DNA of 55,129 nt from Halorubrum tebenquichense DSM 14210 (GTDB lineage Archaea; Halobacteriota; Halobacteria; Halobacteriales; Haloferacaceae). The DNA lies in the NCBI RefSeq assembly GCF_000337415.1, contig NZ_AOJD01000028.1, positions 1-55,129 on the forward strand, given 5' to 3'. Positions 43,223-54,089 of the stretch are shown here, piece by piece. Positions within the stretch are counted from its first letter, which is position 1; every line of letters begins with the position of its first letter. The position numbers and the translations under genes are program-made. The notes beneath the pieces are model-generated. The model made no database searches, had not been told where the DNA came from, and saw only the letters and a list, made by a program, of their open reading frames with translations.

Positions 43223-43459
43223 ATGGACCGCACAGGCACGTACACCGTCGTGAAACCGTGTAACGACCACGGAACGACGACCCTCCGCGAACACCCGCGC
43301 AACGGGACGGTTCACGTCGTCGAGTACGACGACCCGGAGGTCGAGGACGCGCTCAGCGAACTCGACACCGGGTCGGTGGTCCGCGTCGAACTCCGACGCG
43401 CCGGTCGGCGGGGGAACGCGTGGCGTGCCGAGTCCGCGCAGCCGGTCGAAGTGGCCTGA
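43223..43459 (+). CDS. Small conserved-type haloarchaeal protein
   Basis: The 78-residue protein begins MDRTGTYTVVKPCNDHGTTTLREHP and has a mixed strand-rich pattern (GTVHVVEYDDPEVEDALSELDTGSVVRVELRRAG). No membrane helix or metal pair is evident apart from one Cys near residue 13. I do not recognise the family; a small RNA- or protein-binding beta fold is possible. The promoter region carries an AT-rich ATAATAGTTAAC (about 43182-43193). It is divergent from phosphopantothenate synthetase. Confidence 0.65.
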   Translation: MDRTGTYTVVKPCNDHGTTTLREHPRNGTVHVVEYDDPEVEDALSELDTGSVVRVELRRAGRRGNAWRAESAQPVEVA

Positions 43460-43568
43460 CCCCCGCCGCTCCCCGTCGCCGTCGGCCCGGCCCTCGCGCG
43501 ACGCCCCTTTGCCGGTCGTACCGCGACATCCTTCACACGAACGTCACGCGACGCCCTCTTCCCGGCCG

Positions 43569-45269
<1,701 letters not shown>

Positions 45270-45292
45270 GACTCACGGTAGCCGCCCGCGAT

Positions 45293-45300
45293 CTATAAAG
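45293..45300 (-). promoter_or_regulatory. TATA box of the mutase gene
   Basis: CTTTATAG on the minus strand is centred about 28 nt upstream of the mutase ATG (45269). That distance matches transcription starting at or near the start codon. The surrounding 150 bp before the USP gene is otherwise featureless. Confidence 0.6.
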
Positions 45301-45420
45301 ATTGATTATGAACGTTGCGGTCGCACCGAAGATTGCGTAGCCGCCGTCTCGGGCGGAGGCGGGCGTTCTCCCGTCAAATCGAGGACGCGGTCGCGGAGAC
45401 CGCGGCCGGAGACCGACCGG

Positions 45421-45858
45421 TCAGTCGTCCGACTCCGCGCGGGGGAGCGCGACGACGGGGACGGGAGCATCGGTCACGAGCTTCACCGACAGGTCGCCCG
45501 AGAGGAACCGCGCGATCCGGTTCCCGCCGCGCGGGCGGTAGGCGATGGCCGTCGCGTCGACGGCGTCGACGGCGTCGAATATCTCGTCGGCGACGTCGCG
45601 GCCGTACGCCGTGTGTTCCTCCGCGTCCGGGAACACCGTGCGAACCGCCGCGTACGACTCGGCCGCGAGCTCCTCGGACTGTTCGACGGGCGTCTTGTCC
45701 GGGACGCCGCCGCCCTTCTCGACGACGTGGAGCGCCGTCACGCGGTCGGGGTCGTACGGTTCGAGCGCCCGCGCGGTCGCCAGCGCGTCGTCCTCGTTGG
45801 CGACCGGCAGGAGGGCGTGGCCGAGCAGGTCCGCGGGTCCGGCGTCGGGTGAACTCAT
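45421..45858 (-). CDS. Universal stress protein (UspA family)
   Basis: The 145-residue protein shows the UspA fold: GHALLPVANEDDALATARALEPYDPDRVTALHVVEK at the N-terminus and RPRGGNRIARFLSGDLSVKLVTDAPVPVVALPR at the C-terminus. The latter holds a variant of the ATP-binding pattern G-2x-G-9x-G(S/T); the residues are partly lost, so nucleotide binding may be weak. It is 43 bp downstream of the TrkH gene on the same strand, an arrangement compatible with a role in regulating potassium uptake. Confidence 0.88.
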   Translation of the reverse strand: MSSPDAGPADLLGHALLPVANEDDALATARALEPYDPDRVTALHVVEKGGGVPDKTPVEQSEELAAESYAAVRTVFPDAEEHTAYGRDVADEIFDAVDAVDATAIAYRPRGGNRIARFLSGDLSVKLVTDAPVPVVALPRAESDD

Positions 45859-45901
45859 ACGGCGACGTTCGACGCCGCGGGTTAAGAACCTGCCCGCTCG
45901 T

Positions 45902-47440
45902 TCACCGGTCGTCGAACCCGGCGACGAACAGCGCGAGAACCGGAACGATCTCCAGCCGGCCGATCCACATCAGCCCGATCATCAGGATTTTGCTCGTGTC
46001 CGGCAGCAGCTCGTAGCTCCCGAAGGGACCGAGCGGCCCGAGCCCCGGCCCAATGTTCCCGATGGTGGCGAGCGACGCCGCGAACGCCTCCGTTCCGCTG
46101 AGAGTCACCCCCGCGGCTCGGCTCGTGTCGATCTCGATGAACACCGCGGCGAGCGCGAACAGGAGGAAGTACAACAGCGTGAAGGCCATGATCCCGCGGA
46201 TCACGTCCTCGTCGACGACCTCCCCCCCGAGCCGCACCGGTCGGACGACCTCCGGGTTCGCCGTGGTGTACAGCTCCCGGTACAGAGCCTTCGCCACGAT
46301 GAGCCACCGGATCACCTTGATACCGCCGCCGGTCGACCCCGCGGAGCCGCCGACGAACATGACGAAAAGTAGGAAAAACCGCGTTTGGGTGTCCCACTGC
46401 GCGAAGTCGGCCGTGGCGAACCCGGTCGAGTTCATCAGCGACGCGACCTGGAATATCCCCTGTCTGAGCGCGTTCTCCGTGATTCCCTGAGTGATCCCGC
46501 CGATCTCCGTGGCCGGCGCACCGCCGTAGAACAGTCCGATCGCGAGGACCGCCGCGAACCCGGTGACGAGTCCGAGATAGACGCGGAACTCTGTATTGTC
46601 GAACATCCGTCGCGGCTCGTCGCGGAGGAGGAACCAGAACAGCGCGAAGTTCACGCCCGCGATGACCATGAACGGGACGAAGACCCACTGTGCGATCGGC
46701 GAGAACGCCGCGATGCTCTCCGCCTGCGGCGAGAACCCGCCCGTCGGCAGCGTCGAGAAACCGTGGGCGATCGCGTTGTACAGGTCCATCTCCGGCGCGA
46801 GTCCGGTGAGCCCGAGCAGGAACAGGATCGCGACCAGAGCGGCCGTAAAGCCCATGTAGATGAGCCAGAGCGCCCGCGCGGTCTCCGCGATCCGCGGCGT
46901 GAGCTTCTGGAGTCCGGGCCCGGGAGCCTCCGATTTCATCAGCTCCGCGCCGTTGACCGCGAGCTGCGGGAGGATCGCCACCATCAGCACGATGATCCCC
47001 ATCCCGCCGAGCCACTGGGTGAGCTGTCGCCACATCAGGACCGCGTGCGAGTGCCGCTCGAAGCTGATCTCGGCGGTGGCGGTCGCGCCGGTCGTCGTGA
47101 ACCCGCTCATCGACTCGAACAGCGCGTTCACCGGGTGACCCAGCGCGGACGCGGTGCCGTGCCCGGCGATGACGTACGGGATCGCGCCGACGACCGCCGC
47201 CGCGAACCACGCGAGCGAGACGACCGCCAGCGCGTCGCGGGGCCCGAGGTCGGGGTCGTCGTGAAGCCGTTCCATCCCCGCGCCGAGCGCGACGGCGATC
47301 GTCATCGACACGGCGAACGCGAGCGCGTCCTCGCCGTAGATCAGTCCGACGACGAGCGGAACGGCCATCGACGCCGAGAGGATCTTCACGATGGTCCCGG
47401 TGTAGCTGAGCACCGCCCGGGGGTCGACCGTTCGCGTCAC
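45902..47440 (-). CDS. TrkH-family potassium uptake protein (first of two)
   Basis: The 512-residue protein is a TrkH/KtrB-type K+ channel-like transporter with four M1-P-M2 repeats. Filter regions include ALFESMSGFTTTGATAT (near residue 90), HGFSTLPTGGFSPQAES and LMNSTGFATADFAQWD, then MFVGGSAGSTGGGIKV. The start is GTG. Homology to the neighbouring TrkH is clear along the whole length. It is downstream of trkH2 with a 105 bp gap and upstream of the USP gene. It takes up K+, the main compatible ion in salt-in halophiles, probably gated by TrkA. Confidence 0.92.
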   Translation of the reverse strand: MTRTVDPRAVLSYTGTIVKILSASMAVPLVVGLIYGEDALAFAVSMTIAVALGAGMERLHDDPDLGPRDALAVVSLAWFAAAVVGAIPYVIAGHGTASALGHPVNALFESMSGFTTTGATATAEISFERHSHAVLMWRQLTQWLGGMGIIVLMVAILPQLAVNGAELMKSEAPGPGLQKLTPRIAETARALWLIYMGFTAALVAILFLLGLTGLAPEMDLYNAIAHGFSTLPTGGFSPQAESIAAFSPIAQWVFVPFMVIAGVNFALFWFLLRDEPRRMFDNTEFRVYLGLVTGFAAVLAIGLFYGGAPATEIGGITQGITENALRQGIFQVASLMNSTGFATADFAQWDTQTRFFLLFVMFVGGSAGSTGGGIKVIRWLIVAKALYRELYTTANPEVVRPVRLGGEVVDEDVIRGIMAFTLLYFLLFALAAVFIEIDTSRAAGVTLSGTEAFAASLATIGNIGPGLGPLGPFGSYELLPDTSKILMIGLMWIGRLEIVPVLALFVAGFDDR

Positions 47441-47545
47441 GACGCCACCTCGTTCATCACGATATCCGTCGTAGCTTCCCGACGCGGTAAGAAGCCGTCG
47501 ATACCCTGAACCGCGCGACCGCGCATCGGTCCCCGGGACCCGGCG

Positions 47546-49048
47546 TCACGACGTCCAGAACGACTTCGTGAACAGCACGAGCACCGGGATGATCTCGATC
47601 CGGCCGATCCACATCAGGACCACCATCACGGCGCGGGTGCTGAGCGGGAACGTCGCGAACGTGCCGTAGGGGCCCGCGTCGCCGAACGCGGGGCCGATGT
47701 TGAGGAACGTCGTCGCGGCCGCCCCGAGCGCCTCGAACTCGTCCACGCGGAGGTCCGCCCGCTCGGCGTCGACGACGATGACCACGGCGAGCAGGAAGAA
47801 GATCACGATGCTGAGGAGGAGGTAGGCGTAGATGTCGCGGATCGCGCCCTCGTCGACCGACTTCCCCGAGACGCGGACCGGGCGCACCGACTCGGGGTGG
47901 ATCGAGGTGTAGAGGTTCCGTTTGAACGACTTCAACGCGACCAGCCACCGCAGCGACTTGATCGAGCAGGTGGTCGAGCCGACCATCCCGCCGATGAACA
48001 TCCCCATGAACAGCATGTGTTTCGCCGCGGGGGCCCACTGGACGTAGTCGGTGCTGGCGTACCCGGTCGTCGTCACGATGGAGGCGACGTTGAACACGGC
48101 GTGGCGTATCGTCGCCTCAGCTCCGAGGGTGATGCTGGGATCGAGGAACAGGCCGAGCGCGACGACGGACGCGAGCGTCCCCATCGCGCCGAGGTAGAAG
48201 TGGAACTCCTCGTTGCGGAGGAGCCGCATCGGCTCGCCGTTGATGGCGAAGTAGATGAGGACGAAGCTGGTCGACCCGATCACCATGAACGGGACGACCG
48301 CCCACTGGATGAGGGGGTGGAACGCGCCGACCGACAGCGGCTCCGGCGAGAAGCCGGCCGTCGCGACCGACGTGAACGCGTGCGCGACCGCGTTGTACAG
48401 GTCCATCTGCGGGTCGACGGCGAGTCCGAGTCCGAAGTAGACGACGACCGCGACCGCGGTGAGCCCGACGTAGATCCCCCAGATGAGCTGCGCCGTCTGC
48501 GATATCTTCGGCGTGAGCTTGTTGACGTCTTGGGTCTGTGACTCCGACTCCATCAGCTGCGCGCCGCCGACGCCGAGCTCGGAGAGCACCGCGGTCGCGA
48601 GGATCAGGATGCCGAGCCCCCCGAGCCACTGGATCACCTGCCGCCACATCAGCACGGACCGGGTGTGGAGCGAGAAGTCCCGGAGGACGGTCGCGCCCGT
48701 GGTCGTCAGTCCGCTCATCGACTCGAACATGGCGTTGATCGGGTGCGCTATCGTCCCGACGCCCGCGACCACGAACGGGATCGCCCCCACCGCGGCGACG
48801 AGGAACCAGATCAGCGCGACCGCGAGGAACGCCTCGCGCGGACCGAGGTTCACCTCGGGGTCCTGTGCCGACCGGAACGCCGCGCCGAGCGCGAGCGAGA
48901 CCGCGATTGCCGCGAGGAACGGCAGCGAGGACTCGCCGTAGTAGACGGCGACGAGCAGCGGAAAGGCCAGAGGAACGGACAGGGCCGCGAGGACGTCTCC
49001 GGTGAGCCCCACGCTCGCGCGCCAGCCGACCCGGATCGTGGCGTTCAC
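47546..49048 (-). CDS. TrkH-family potassium uptake protein (second copy)
   Basis: The 500-residue protein starts at a GTG. Filter regions are AMFESMSGLTTTGATVL, AHAFTSVATAGFSPEPL, VASIVTTTGYASTDYVQWAP and MFIGGMVGSTTCSIKSLRW, where Cys-Ser-Ile occupies the position that is Gly-Gly-Ile in the sister copy. It lies seven bases downstream of the trkA stop, so the pair is likely co-translated. Sequence similarity to the downstream TrkH suggests a tandem duplication followed by divergence. Confidence 0.92.
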   Translation of the reverse strand: MNATIRVGWRASVGLTGDVLAALSVPLAFPLLVAVYYGESSLPFLAAIAVSLALGAAFRSAQDPEVNLGPREAFLAVALIWFLVAAVGAIPFVVAGVGTIAHPINAMFESMSGLTTTGATVLRDFSLHTRSVLMWRQVIQWLGGLGILILATAVLSELGVGGAQLMESESQTQDVNKLTPKISQTAQLIWGIYVGLTAVAVVVYFGLGLAVDPQMDLYNAVAHAFTSVATAGFSPEPLSVGAFHPLIQWAVVPFMVIGSTSFVLIYFAINGEPMRLLRNEEFHFYLGAMGTLASVVALGLFLDPSITLGAEATIRHAVFNVASIVTTTGYASTDYVQWAPAAKHMLFMGMFIGGMVGSTTCSIKSLRWLVALKSFKRNLYTSIHPESVRPVRVSGKSVDEGAIRDIYAYLLLSIVIFFLLAVVIVVDAERADLRVDEFEALGAAATTFLNIGPAFGDAGPYGTFATFPLSTRAVMVVLMWIGRIEIIPVLVLFTKSFWTS

Positions 49049-49055
49049 GGGTCGG

Positions 49056-50393
49056 TCACGCCATGGAGGCGATGTCGTTCACCGAGTCGGACTCCACGAG
49101 CAGTATCACGTGGTCTCCGGCCTGAAGCACGGTGTCTCCGCGGGGAGTGACCAGTTCGTGGTTGCGCGTGATCGCGCCGATGACGAACCGCACGTCGCTT
49201 TCCGCGACGATCTCCGAGATCGGTCGCCCGACGAGTCCGCACCCCTCCGTGAGTTCGAGTTCGAGGACCTCGGCCTGGTCGTTTTCCAGCACGGCGATGT
49301 TCTCGGCGACGCTCTCGTAGGTGAACCGCGTGATCTCCTCGGCGGTGACGGTGCGGGGGTTGATCGCGATGTCGATGCCGATCTCCTCGAAGACGGTGAC
49401 GTAGTCCGGGCTGTCGACGACGGCGATCACGCGGTCGACGCCGAGCCGCTTCGCGAGCACGGAGATGAGCAGGTTCTTCTCGTCGGACCGGAGCGCGGTG
49501 ACGACGATGTCGGCCTCGTCGACGTGCTCGCGCGTGAGGAACTCGGTGTCGGTCGCGTCGTGCTCCATCACGACGGTGTTCGGGAGGTTCTCTGCGAGCC
49601 ACCGGGCGCGGTCGGGGTCCTGTTCTATCAGCCGCGGCTTGAAGTCGCGCTCCTCGAGCAGTCTGGCCGTCTGATACCCGATCTCGCTGCCGCCGACGAC
49701 GACGATCTCGTCCGCCCGGTCCGGTGTCGTCTCGGGCGCGACGTCGGTCGCGAACGACTGGACGCTCTCGGGGCTGCCGATCACCACCGCGCGGTCGCCG
49801 ACACCGATGTCGGTGTCGCCGCGCGGGATGATCATCTCGCCGTCGCGGAAGAGCCCGACGAACGTGAGCGACTCGAAGCGGTCCGCCTCCGAGACCGTCT
49901 GTCCGGCGACGGGGCTGTCGGCCGCGATCTCGAACTCCGCCATCTGGACCAGCCCCCCGGCGAACGGGTCCACGTCGACGGCCGCCGGGAGCCCGATGAC
50001 CCGGACGATGTTCTCCGCGGTCAGGAGGTCGGTACACACCATGAAGTCGACGCCGAACGCGCCCTCGTTGCCCTCCCAGGTGCGGAGGAAGTCGGTGCTT
50101 TTCACCCGGGCGATCGTGAACCCGTCGCCGAGCGTCTTCGCGGTGCCGCAGGCGACGAGGTTCGTCTGATCGTCGTCGGTACAGGCGATGACCATGTCCG
50201 CGCGGCCGACGTCGGCCGCCGTCTGGATCTCGGAGGTGGTCCCGTCCCCGCCGATGGTCAGCACGTCGAGTTCGTACTTGAGCTGTTCCGCCCGGTCGGG
50301 GTCGACGTCGACGACGACGACCTCGTGGTCCGACGCGAGGCTCGCGGCGATGCTCGTGCCGACCTCGCCGGCCCCGATGACGACCACATGCAT
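49056..50393 (-). CDS. trkA: Trk system regulatory subunit TrkA
   Basis: The 445-residue protein carries two RCK units. Residues about 1-225 start with MHVVVIGAGEVGTSIAASLASDHEVVVVDVDPDRAEQL (NAD-binding GxGxxG). Residues about 230-445 repeat it as DEIVVVGGSEIGYQTARLLEERDFKPRLIEQDPDRARWL, each with a TrkA_C domain ending in GDRAVVIGSP and GDHVILLVESD. The protein gates TrkH in response to nucleotide. The ATG at 50393 was chosen; a GTG two codons upstream is less likely. It is the first gene of the trkA-trkH-trkH-usp series. Confidence 0.94.
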   Translation of the reverse strand: MHVVVIGAGEVGTSIAASLASDHEVVVVDVDPDRAEQLKYELDVLTIGGDGTTSEIQTAADVGRADMVIACTDDDQTNLVACGTAKTLGDGFTIARVKSTDFLRTWEGNEGAFGVDFMVCTDLLTAENIVRVIGLPAAVDVDPFAGGLVQMAEFEIAADSPVAGQTVSEADRFESLTFVGLFRDGEMIIPRGDTDIGVGDRAVVIGSPESVQSFATDVAPETTPDRADEIVVVGGSEIGYQTARLLEERDFKPRLIEQDPDRARWLAENLPNTVVMEHDATDTEFLTREHVDEADIVVTALRSDEKNLLISVLAKRLGVDRVIAVVDSPDYVTVFEEIGIDIAINPRTVTAEEITRFTYESVAENIAVLENDQAEVLELELTEGCGLVGRPISEIVAESDVRFVIGAITRNHELVTPRGDTVLQAGDHVILLVESDSVNDIASMA

Positions 50394-50490
50394 GGGCACA
50401 ACGAGTTACCCGACCCTCAAGTTCGTTACTATCGCGCCGCCGGACTCGCGGGGGACGCGCTACGAGCCGCCGCCCGGGTCGCAGGGCCCG

Positions 50491-51417
50491 CTACGAATCT
50501 GTGCCGGGTTCGGGCTCGCCCGGCCCACCGAACGACGACGGCTCGGACCACGCGTCCCGGCCCGACACGGTCCGCTGCGGGAAGGGGATCGAGATCCCCT
50601 CCGCGTCGAACCGCGCCTTGACCGCCTTCACGTAGTCGGCGCGGGTCTTCACGAAGTCCGCACGCGAGGGGTCGTCGATCCAGATCCGCGACTGGAGCCC
50701 GACGTACGAGTCCGCGAGTTCGGTCAGCCGGACCGAGGGCGCGGGGTCGTCCAGAATGGCCTCGTTCTTCTCCGCCTCCTCGACGATGATCTCCGTCGCG
50801 CGCTCGACGTCGTCGTCGTAGTCGATGCCGAAGACGAACTTCAGGCGCAGCGTCTTCTTCGCGACCGGGTTCTTGATCACGTCGCCCGTGAGCACGTTGT
50901 TCGGCACCGTGAGCAGTTCGTTGTCGAACGTCCGGACGCGCGTGACGCGGAAGGAGATGTCCTCGACGACGCCGGAGTTCCCCTGCCACTCGATCCAGTC
51001 GCCGATGCGGAACGGCCTGTCCGTGTAGATGAACACGCCGGCGACGAAGTTCTTGATCACGTCCTGGAGGGCGAACCCGACCGCGAGCGTCGCCGCGGCC
51101 GCGACCGTCGCCAGCGAGCGGAGGAACCCGCTGTAGCCCGCCGCTCCGAACGCGACGGTCACGCCCGCGAACAGCACGAGGAAGGTGACGATCTTCCGTA
51201 GCGGGCGGCGCGCGTGCTCGTCGAGCCCCTGCCTGTCGAAGACGCGGCCGACGAGCGGCGCGACGAGGGCGCGGTTGAGCAGGTAGACGGCGACGAGCAC
51301 CGCGAGGAATATCGCCGCCGAGACGACGAGCCCGGCGAACGGCCCGAGGAACGGCTCCAACGCGTCGGCGACCGGAGCCGTTGGAGCGGTCCCGGCCGCG
51401 ACCGCCGGGGTCGCCAT
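50491..51417 (-). CDS. Small-conductance mechanosensitive channel (MscS family)
   Basis: The 308-residue protein has three hydrophobic helices in the first 125 residues, the last being the pore helix LRSLATVAAAATLAVGFALQDVIKNFVAGVFIYTDRPFRIGDWIEWQGNSG, then the beta domain (VVEDISFRVTRVRTFDNELLTVPNNVL) and a mixed C-terminal domain. It opens under membrane tension to release solutes after osmotic down-shock. The ATG shares one base with the stop of the YhbY gene (TGATG), so translation is coupled. The C-terminus adds a short Pro/Glu/Gly tail. Confidence 0.92.
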   Translation of the reverse strand: MATPAVAAGTAPTAPVADALEPFLGPFAGLVVSAAIFLAVLVAVYLLNRALVAPLVGRVFDRQGLDEHARRPLRKIVTFLVLFAGVTVAFGAAGYSGFLRSLATVAAAATLAVGFALQDVIKNFVAGVFIYTDRPFRIGDWIEWQGNSGVVEDISFRVTRVRTFDNELLTVPNNVLTGDVIKNPVAKKTLRLKFVFGIDYDDDVERATEIIVEEAEKNEAILDDPAPSVRLTELADSYVGLQSRIWIDDPSRADFVKTRADYVKAVKARFDAEGISIPFPQRTVSGRDAWSEPSSFGGPGEPEPGTDS

Positions 51418-51662
51418 CAGTGGAGCACCGCCGTGTTCCCGCGCGTCTCGACCAGCTCGGCGTCGACGGCGTCGGCCAGTTCCTCGGCCAGCTCATCGGT
51501 CGAGGTTCCGCCGCGGGCCGCCCGCAGGAACTTCACCTTCACCAGCTTGCGGTCGTCGAGCTGGTCGGCCAGTTCGTCGACGACCGAGTCAATGCCCTTC
51601 TTGCCGACCCAGACGGTGACGTCGAGGTCGTGCGCCTCTTTTCGGAGCTCCTGATCGCTCAT
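51417..51662 (-). CDS. YhbY-family (CRM domain) RNA-binding protein
   Basis: The 81-residue protein consists of a single CRM/YhbY domain: VTVWVGKKGIDSVVDELADQLDDRKLVKVKFLRAARGG holds the GxxG-type loop GKKG expected for RNA contact. YhbY proteins associate with pre-50S ribosomal particles in bacteria, and archaeal homologues are thought to act in ribosome assembly. It overlaps the MscS start by one base and is preceded 97 bp upstream by the SHOCT gene on the same strand. Confidence 0.92.
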   Translation of the reverse strand: MSDQELRKEAHDLDVTVWVGKKGIDSVVDELADQLDDRKLVKVKFLRAARGGTSTDELAEELADAVDAELVETRGNTAVLH

Positions 51663-51759
51663 ACGCGGTGGAGTCGGCCGCGCGCATTGAAGCTTGAGGT
51701 TCGGCCGCGCCGCGGTCCCGGGAGTCGGCCCGCCGACGCGGCGCTTCGCCCTTCCGCGA

Positions 51760-52218
51760 TCAGCGCTCGCGTTCGACCTCGGGGTCCCGGAGCGTACCGC
51801 GGTCGCGTTCCGCCTCCCGGTTCCGCTCGGTCCACTCGGCGGCGTCCTCCGGCGTCTCGGTCGCCAAGAGCCGGTCGAGCTTCCGCTCGAACTGCTCGTC
51901 GGTGAGGTCGCCCTCGGCGTACCGGGTCCGCAGCCGTTCGAGGGCGTCCGCCGTGTCGCCGGCTCCGGACTCCGAAGCCGACTGCCCGCGTTCCACGCGG
52001 ACCGACCCCGTCTCGGTGTCGACCTCGACCGTCTCCTCGTCCTCGTCGAACAGCATGGAGACGACGGGGACGATGACGACGTAGCCGAACAGCATGAAGG
52101 GGAGCCACCAGCCGAAGTCGGCGAGGAGGGCGGCGAGCCAGATCCCGGTCACCGGCGTCGCGGCGATACCGCTGGCGTTGCGGCGGAACCGCTCGCGGAG
52201 GGTCTCGTCGGCGGCCAT
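51760..52218 (-). CDS. SHOCT-domain membrane protein
   Basis: The 152-residue protein has two adjacent hydrophobic helices around residues 22-57 (GIWLAALLADFGWWLPFMLFGYVVIVPVVSMLF), an acidic stretch, and a C-terminal SHOCT motif in ALERLRTRYAEGDLTDEQFERKLDRLL near residue 92. SHOCT is a short oligomerisation element linked to membrane proteins. The end is charged (EDAAEWTERNREAERDRGTL). Function is unknown. It is on the same strand as YhbY and DUF5797. Confidence 0.85.
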   Translation of the reverse strand: MAADETLRERFRRNASGIAATPVTGIWLAALLADFGWWLPFMLFGYVVIVPVVSMLFDEDEETVEVDTETGSVRVERGQSASESGAGDTADALERLRTRYAEGDLTDEQFERKLDRLLATETPEDAAEWTERNREAERDRGTLRDPEVERER

Positions 52219-52281
52219 CGGCCGAACCGTCTCCGGCGCGGTACAAAGTCGTGTCGGGGGTCGACCGCCGCCGACGGTCGC

Positions 52282-52788
52282 CTACTCGCTGACCTCGACC
52301 GTGATCTCGTCGCGCGCGACCGCCAGCCGGAACGTCGGCACGGTCCGGTAGACGACCTCGACGACGTTCTTGCGTTCGAGGCTGCGGAGCGCGCGCCGCA
52401 CCGCGTCGACCTCGGGGTCGTCGTCGTACGCCTCCCGGAGCGCGTTGAGCACGCTGACGACCGACTGCGAGCGCTCGTCCGGGCCGGCGAGCACCTCGAC
52501 CACTCGCGCCTCCAGTTCGGGGACGCTGATCGTCTCCGGCACGCCGCCCTTCGCGACCGCGTCCGGTTCGACGCCCGGCTCGACGTCGACGAGGTCGTTC
52601 GCCTCCGCGGTCGTGCGGATCAGGCTGTCGTCGTCGCGGTAGTAGTGCTCCTTCAGGTGGTCTTCGAGGTAGCCGTGGACCTCGCTGCCGCTCTCCATCT
52701 CCCAGGCGTCCTGTAGCTCGCCGTTCTTCGTCGGCTGGAGGCGGACCACGTCGGCGAGCCGCTCGCGCTCCTCGTCCGTGAGGCTCAT
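52282..52788 (-). CDS. DUF5797-like haloarchaeal protein
   Basis: The 168-residue acidic protein starts MSLTDEERERLADVVRLQPTKNGELQDAWEMESGSEVHGYLEDHLKEHYYRDDDSLI, with a helix-rich N-terminus resembling a winged helix. ALRSLERKNVVEVVYRTVPTFRLAVARDEI is near the C-terminus. I recall this as DUF5797, unverified. Its ATG overlaps the gatA stop by 4 nt, so it is co-translated with the amidotransferase, but no functional link is established. Confidence 0.8.
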   Translation of the reverse strand: MSLTDEERERLADVVRLQPTKNGELQDAWEMESGSEVHGYLEDHLKEHYYRDDDSLIRTTAEANDLVDVEPGVEPDAVAKGGVPETISVPELEARVVEVLAGPDERSQSVVSVLNALREAYDDDPEVDAVRRALRSLERKNVVEVVYRTVPTFRLAVARDEITVEVSE

Positions 52789-54089
52789 CGCTCCTCGACC
52801 GCGCTCGCGGCGCGAACGATCGTCTCCTCGCCGAACTTCGGGCCGACGAGCTGCAGCCCGACGGGGAGGCCGTCCGCCTCGCCCGCGGGCACCGATATCG
52901 CGGGGAGGTTCGCGAGGTTGGCCGGCGTCGTGTTCGCGTCGGCGAGGTACATCCGCAGCGGGTCGTCGAGGCTCTCGCCGAGCTCGAACGGGAGGACCGG
53001 CATCGTCGGCGAGGCGATCACGTCCACGTCCTCGAACGCCGCCTCGAAGTCTTGGCGGACCCACGCGCGGGCGTCCTGCGCCTTCTCGTAGTACTTGTCG
53101 TGGTAACCCGCCGAGAGCGCGTACGTGCCGAGCAGGATCCGGCGTTTGACTTCCGCGCCGAACCCCTCCTCGCGCGTCTCCGCGAACGACTCGTTCCAGT
53201 TGCCGTCCGACTCGCCCCGGTGGCCGTACCGCACGCCGTCGAAGCGCGCGAGGTTCGAGGAGGCCTCCGCCATCGCGATGACGTAGTACGCCTGGACGGC
53301 GTGTTCGACCGAGGGCAGCGATATCTCGGTCGTCTCCGCGCCCCGCGCTTCGAGGTCGGCGATCGCCGCCTCGACCGTCTCGACGACGCGCTCGTCCGCG
53401 CCCTCGAACAGCTCCGTGGGGACGCCGACGGTCATCCCGTCCACGTCGCCGTCGGCGGCCGCGGCGTAGCTCGCCGACGGGTCCGCGCCTGTAACCTCGC
53501 TCAGGTCGCGCGTGGTCCCGTCGTGGGGGTCGTCGCCGGCGATGACGTCGAGCGCGGCGGCCGCCTCCTCGACGGTGCCCGCGATCGGGCCGATCTGTTC
53601 GAGCGAGTTCGCGTACGCGATGAGCCCGTACCGGGAGACCAGCCCGTAGGTGGGCTTGATCCCGACGACGCCGCAGAACGCGGCCGGACAGCGCACCGAG
53701 CCGCCGGTGTCTGAGCCGAGCGCCACGTCGGCCTCGCCCGCGGCGACCGCGGCCGCGGAGCCGCCGGAGGAGCCGCCCGGCACGCGGTCGGTGTCGACGG
53801 GGTTCCGCGTGGGGCCGAACGCGGAGGTCTCCGTCGTCGTCCCCATCCCGAACTCGTCCATGTTCGTCTTGCCGACCACCGTCGCGCCCGCCTCGGTGAG
53901 GCGGTCGACGACGGTCGCGGAGTACGGCGGCACGTAGTCGGCCAGCATCTCGGAGCCGCAGGTCGTCCGGATCCCCTCGGTGGAGATGTTGTCCTTCACC
54001 GCGACGGTCGCGTCCGCGAGCGGTCCGTCGGCGTCCGCGTCGCCCTCGATCGTCGCCTCCGTCACGAAGGCGTTGATGTCGGCCGCCAT
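52785..54089 (-). CDS. gatA: Asp-tRNA(Asn)/Glu-tRNA(Gln) amidotransferase subunit A
   Basis: The 434-residue protein is the amidase subunit of GatCAB. It has the signature GGSSGGSAAAVAAGEADVALGSDTGGSVRCPAAFCGVVGIKPTYG with the catalytic Ser-cisSer pair, and the lysine is in ATVAVKDNISTEG near residue 32. It releases ammonia from glutamine to amidate misacylated Glu- or Asp-tRNA. The start MAADINAFV directly follows the gatC stop. gatC lies upstream; gatB is not in the window. Confidence 0.94.
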   Translation of the reverse strand: MAADINAFVTEATIEGDADADGPLADATVAVKDNISTEGIRTTCGSEMLADYVPPYSATVVDRLTEAGATVVGKTNMDEFGMGTTTETSAFGPTRNPVDTDRVPGGSSGGSAAAVAAGEADVALGSDTGGSVRCPAAFCGVVGIKPTYGLVSRYGLIAYANSLEQIGPIAGTVEEAAAALDVIAGDDPHDGTTRDLSEVTGADPSASYAAAADGDVDGMTVGVPTELFEGADERVVETVEAAIADLEARGAETTEISLPSVEHAVQAYYVIAMAEASSNLARFDGVRYGHRGESDGNWNESFAETREEGFGAEVKRRILLGTYALSAGYHDKYYEKAQDARAWVRQDFEAAFEDVDVIASPTMPVLPFELGESLDDPLRMYLADANTTPANLANLPAISVPAGEADGLPVGLQLVGPKFGEETIVRAASAVEER

